From Candidatus Methylobacter favarea (lineage in GTDB: Bacteria; Pseudomonadota; Gammaproteobacteria; Methylococcales; Methylomonadaceae): a stretch of 58,766 nucleotides of DNA. Below are positions 58,709 to 58,766 of the stretch, in pieces (within the stretch, counting starts at the first letter, position 1; every line of letters begins with the position of its first letter). The position numbers and the translations under genes are program-made. The stretch spans positions 1-58,766 of the forward strand of contig NZ_CADCXN010000046.1 of the NCBI RefSeq assembly GCF_902806695.1, read 5' to 3'. The notes beneath the pieces were generated by a model. That model saw only the letters and a program-made list of their open reading frames with translations, was not told where the DNA came from and did no database searches.

Positions 58709-58766
58709 ATGAAGAGCTTAAACAACAATCCCTGTGATGTTTCGCGATGTGTAGCGGGGCCCGTGG
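58709..58766 (+). CDS. 5' end of an unidentified gene (partial)
   Basis: An ATG at 58709 with AGAGG eight bases upstream opens a frame running off the right edge (MKSLNNNPCDVSRCVAGPV). It has two Cys and no recognisable family. Nineteen codons are too few to say more. Confidence 0.4.
   Translation, partial: MKSLNNNPCDVSRCVAGPV

Overview
The window is a chromosomal segment of a gammaproteobacterium. The strongest evidence is gene order: yceD-rpmF-plsX-fabH-fabD-fabG-acpP-fabF-pabC-mltG-tmk-holB-pilZ-tatD, nnr-tsaE-amiC-mutL-miaA, and dapC-dapD followed by an arsC-like gene and dapE. Moderate GC, SulP-type bicarbonate/sulfate transporters and the general gene style make me think of the Methylococcales, but no methane-oxidation gene is present, so that placement is inference only.

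Layout. 1-3100: the start of a probable transposase at the window edge, an 82-residue orphan, an AsmA-like protein and the first copy of a dispersed ~130 bp repeat. 3113-14021: a long minus-strand lipid, cell-wall and DNA-replication cluster (tatD back to yceD). 14284-17654: lytic transglycosylase, purT and a membrane-anchored MutS-like ATPase. 17849-20413: hemH, folE and dusA, with a decayed tyrosine integrase at the 5' end of dusA, a known integration hotspot. 20500-22120: a mostly decayed stretch with one overlooked 50-residue membrane protein. 22125-25434: efpL, an alkaline phosphatase and a lipoprotein. 25600-27180: three or more pseudogenes (coiled-coil protein, O-antigen ligase, HupE/UreJ). 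27224-33976: a TetR-type regulator divergent from a complete RND efflux operon, with a 34 bp near-perfect palindrome between them.

34178-44793 holds miaA-mutL and amiC-tsaE-nnr. This normally compact block is split by about 4.6 kb of decayed IS481, IS66 and IS630 transposases, a DUF1579 pseudogene and one intact O-fucosyltransferase-like gene. 45287-46102 encodes an unusual membrane protein with a duplicated DSxLxRHY motif. 46546-52911 is an M48 lipoprotein protease and the dapC/dapD/dapE lysine-peptidoglycan set, interrupted by a restriction-type HNH endonuclease with the remains of an MT-A70 adenine methyltransferase, yehS and a small acidic protein. The window ends with an AI-2E transporter, a P-type ATPase remnant, two tandem SulP transporters (the second fused to a beta-carbonic anhydrase) and a partial gene at the right edge.

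Most of the window is core metabolism in compact operons: fatty acid and phospholipid synthesis, folate (pabC, folE), heme (hemH), purine (purT), tRNA modification (dusA, miaA, tsaE), cell wall (mltG, lytic transglycosylase, amiC, dap genes) and mismatch repair. The accessory signals lie in the junctions between these operons, where old mobile elements have decayed. I saw no tRNA, rRNA or CRISPR array. No single novel system stands out. The best candidates for follow-up are the membrane MutS, the HNH/MT-A70 relic, the lone fucosyltransferase and the SulP/carbonic anhydrase pair.
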